Below are positions 17,519 through 17,569 of a stretch of 17,569 nucleotides of DNA, piece by piece. Both the position numbers and the translations under genes were made by a program. Below the pieces are notes generated by a model. It saw only the letters and a program-made list of their open reading frames with translations. It was not told the origin of the DNA and made no database searches. Source of the stretch: Ramicandelaber brevisporus (taxonomy: Eukaryota > Kickxellomycota > Ramicandelaberales > Ramicandelaberaceae); assembly GCA_025201865.1 (NCBI GenBank), contig MU602864.1, forward strand, positions 22,894-40,462, read 5' to 3'. Every line of letters starts with the position of its first letter. Position 1 is the stretch's first letter.

Positions 17519-17569
17519 GAACGACACTCAGCGCGAGCAAATTACCATTCGAAAAGCGCTCAAACCAGC

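Larger units (their letters stand above)
17138..17569 (+). promoter_or_regulatory. Probable promoter of a gene beyond the right edge
   Basis: No gene is seen here. Simple ACTCA-rich sequence (about 17195-17260) leads into three copies of CTCGTACGC at 17306, 17342 and 17360. An AGGGG box lies at 17416-17420 and a TATA-like TATAAGA at 17512-17518. The order suggests a rightward promoter. Confidence 0.45.

Overview
The window looks like gene-dense nuclear DNA of a fungus, probably an early-diverging lineage. The basis is one short CKS1/suc1-type cell-cycle protein, a nine-finger TFIIIA-like protein, a gelsolin-repeat protein, and uninterrupted reading frames up to 3.8 kb with no intron needed. 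Most of the proteins also carry long Ser, Gln or His runs. A zoopagomycete or kickxellomycete-type fungus would fit, but that placement is inference from intron poverty and low-complexity style only. No rRNA, tRNA, CRISPR array or intact mobile element is visible.

Layout, left to right. A four-transmembrane protein with a long cytoplasmic tail occupies 2-1966 (+) and is open to the left edge. A large gelsolin/villin-like protein follows at about 2524-6162 (+). It converges, 103 bases apart, on an alpha/beta-hydrolase-fold protein at 6266-8047 (-) whose nucleophile elbow looks degenerate. A roughly 690-base divergent intergenic region full of four-base repeats separates that gene from CKS1 at 8736-9029 (+). 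After about 750 bases come two zinc-finger genes in tandem. At 9783-11768 (+) is a protein built from two copies of one four-finger module, and at 11966-13231 (+) is the TFIIIA-like gene. The latter converges on a third zinc-finger gene at 13589-16402 (-), a Gln/Ser-rich transcription factor with a fungal Crz1/Msn2-style finger pair. The last 1.1 kb has a short GC-rich coding-like patch with a broken frame (about 16930-17137). It ends in what looks like a promoter (three spaced CTCGTACGC repeats, then a TATA box) for a gene beyond the right edge.

The genes do not form a pathway. Three of the seven encode multi-finger DNA- or RNA-binding proteins, so 9783-16402 is a small zinc-finger neighbourhood. 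The most unusual object is the duplicated zinc-finger protein at 9783-11768. Its repeated block carries a CGYH...CYECR...HLQQ.HGYDEK unit followed by a GWLC....CGYC finger, which resembles the paired zinc ribbons of fungal OrsD/DUF3505 proteins. It also has a cluster of SUMO-acceptor motifs at the N-terminus. Second in interest is the hydrolase-fold protein, in which the expected catalytic serine position reads as glycine.
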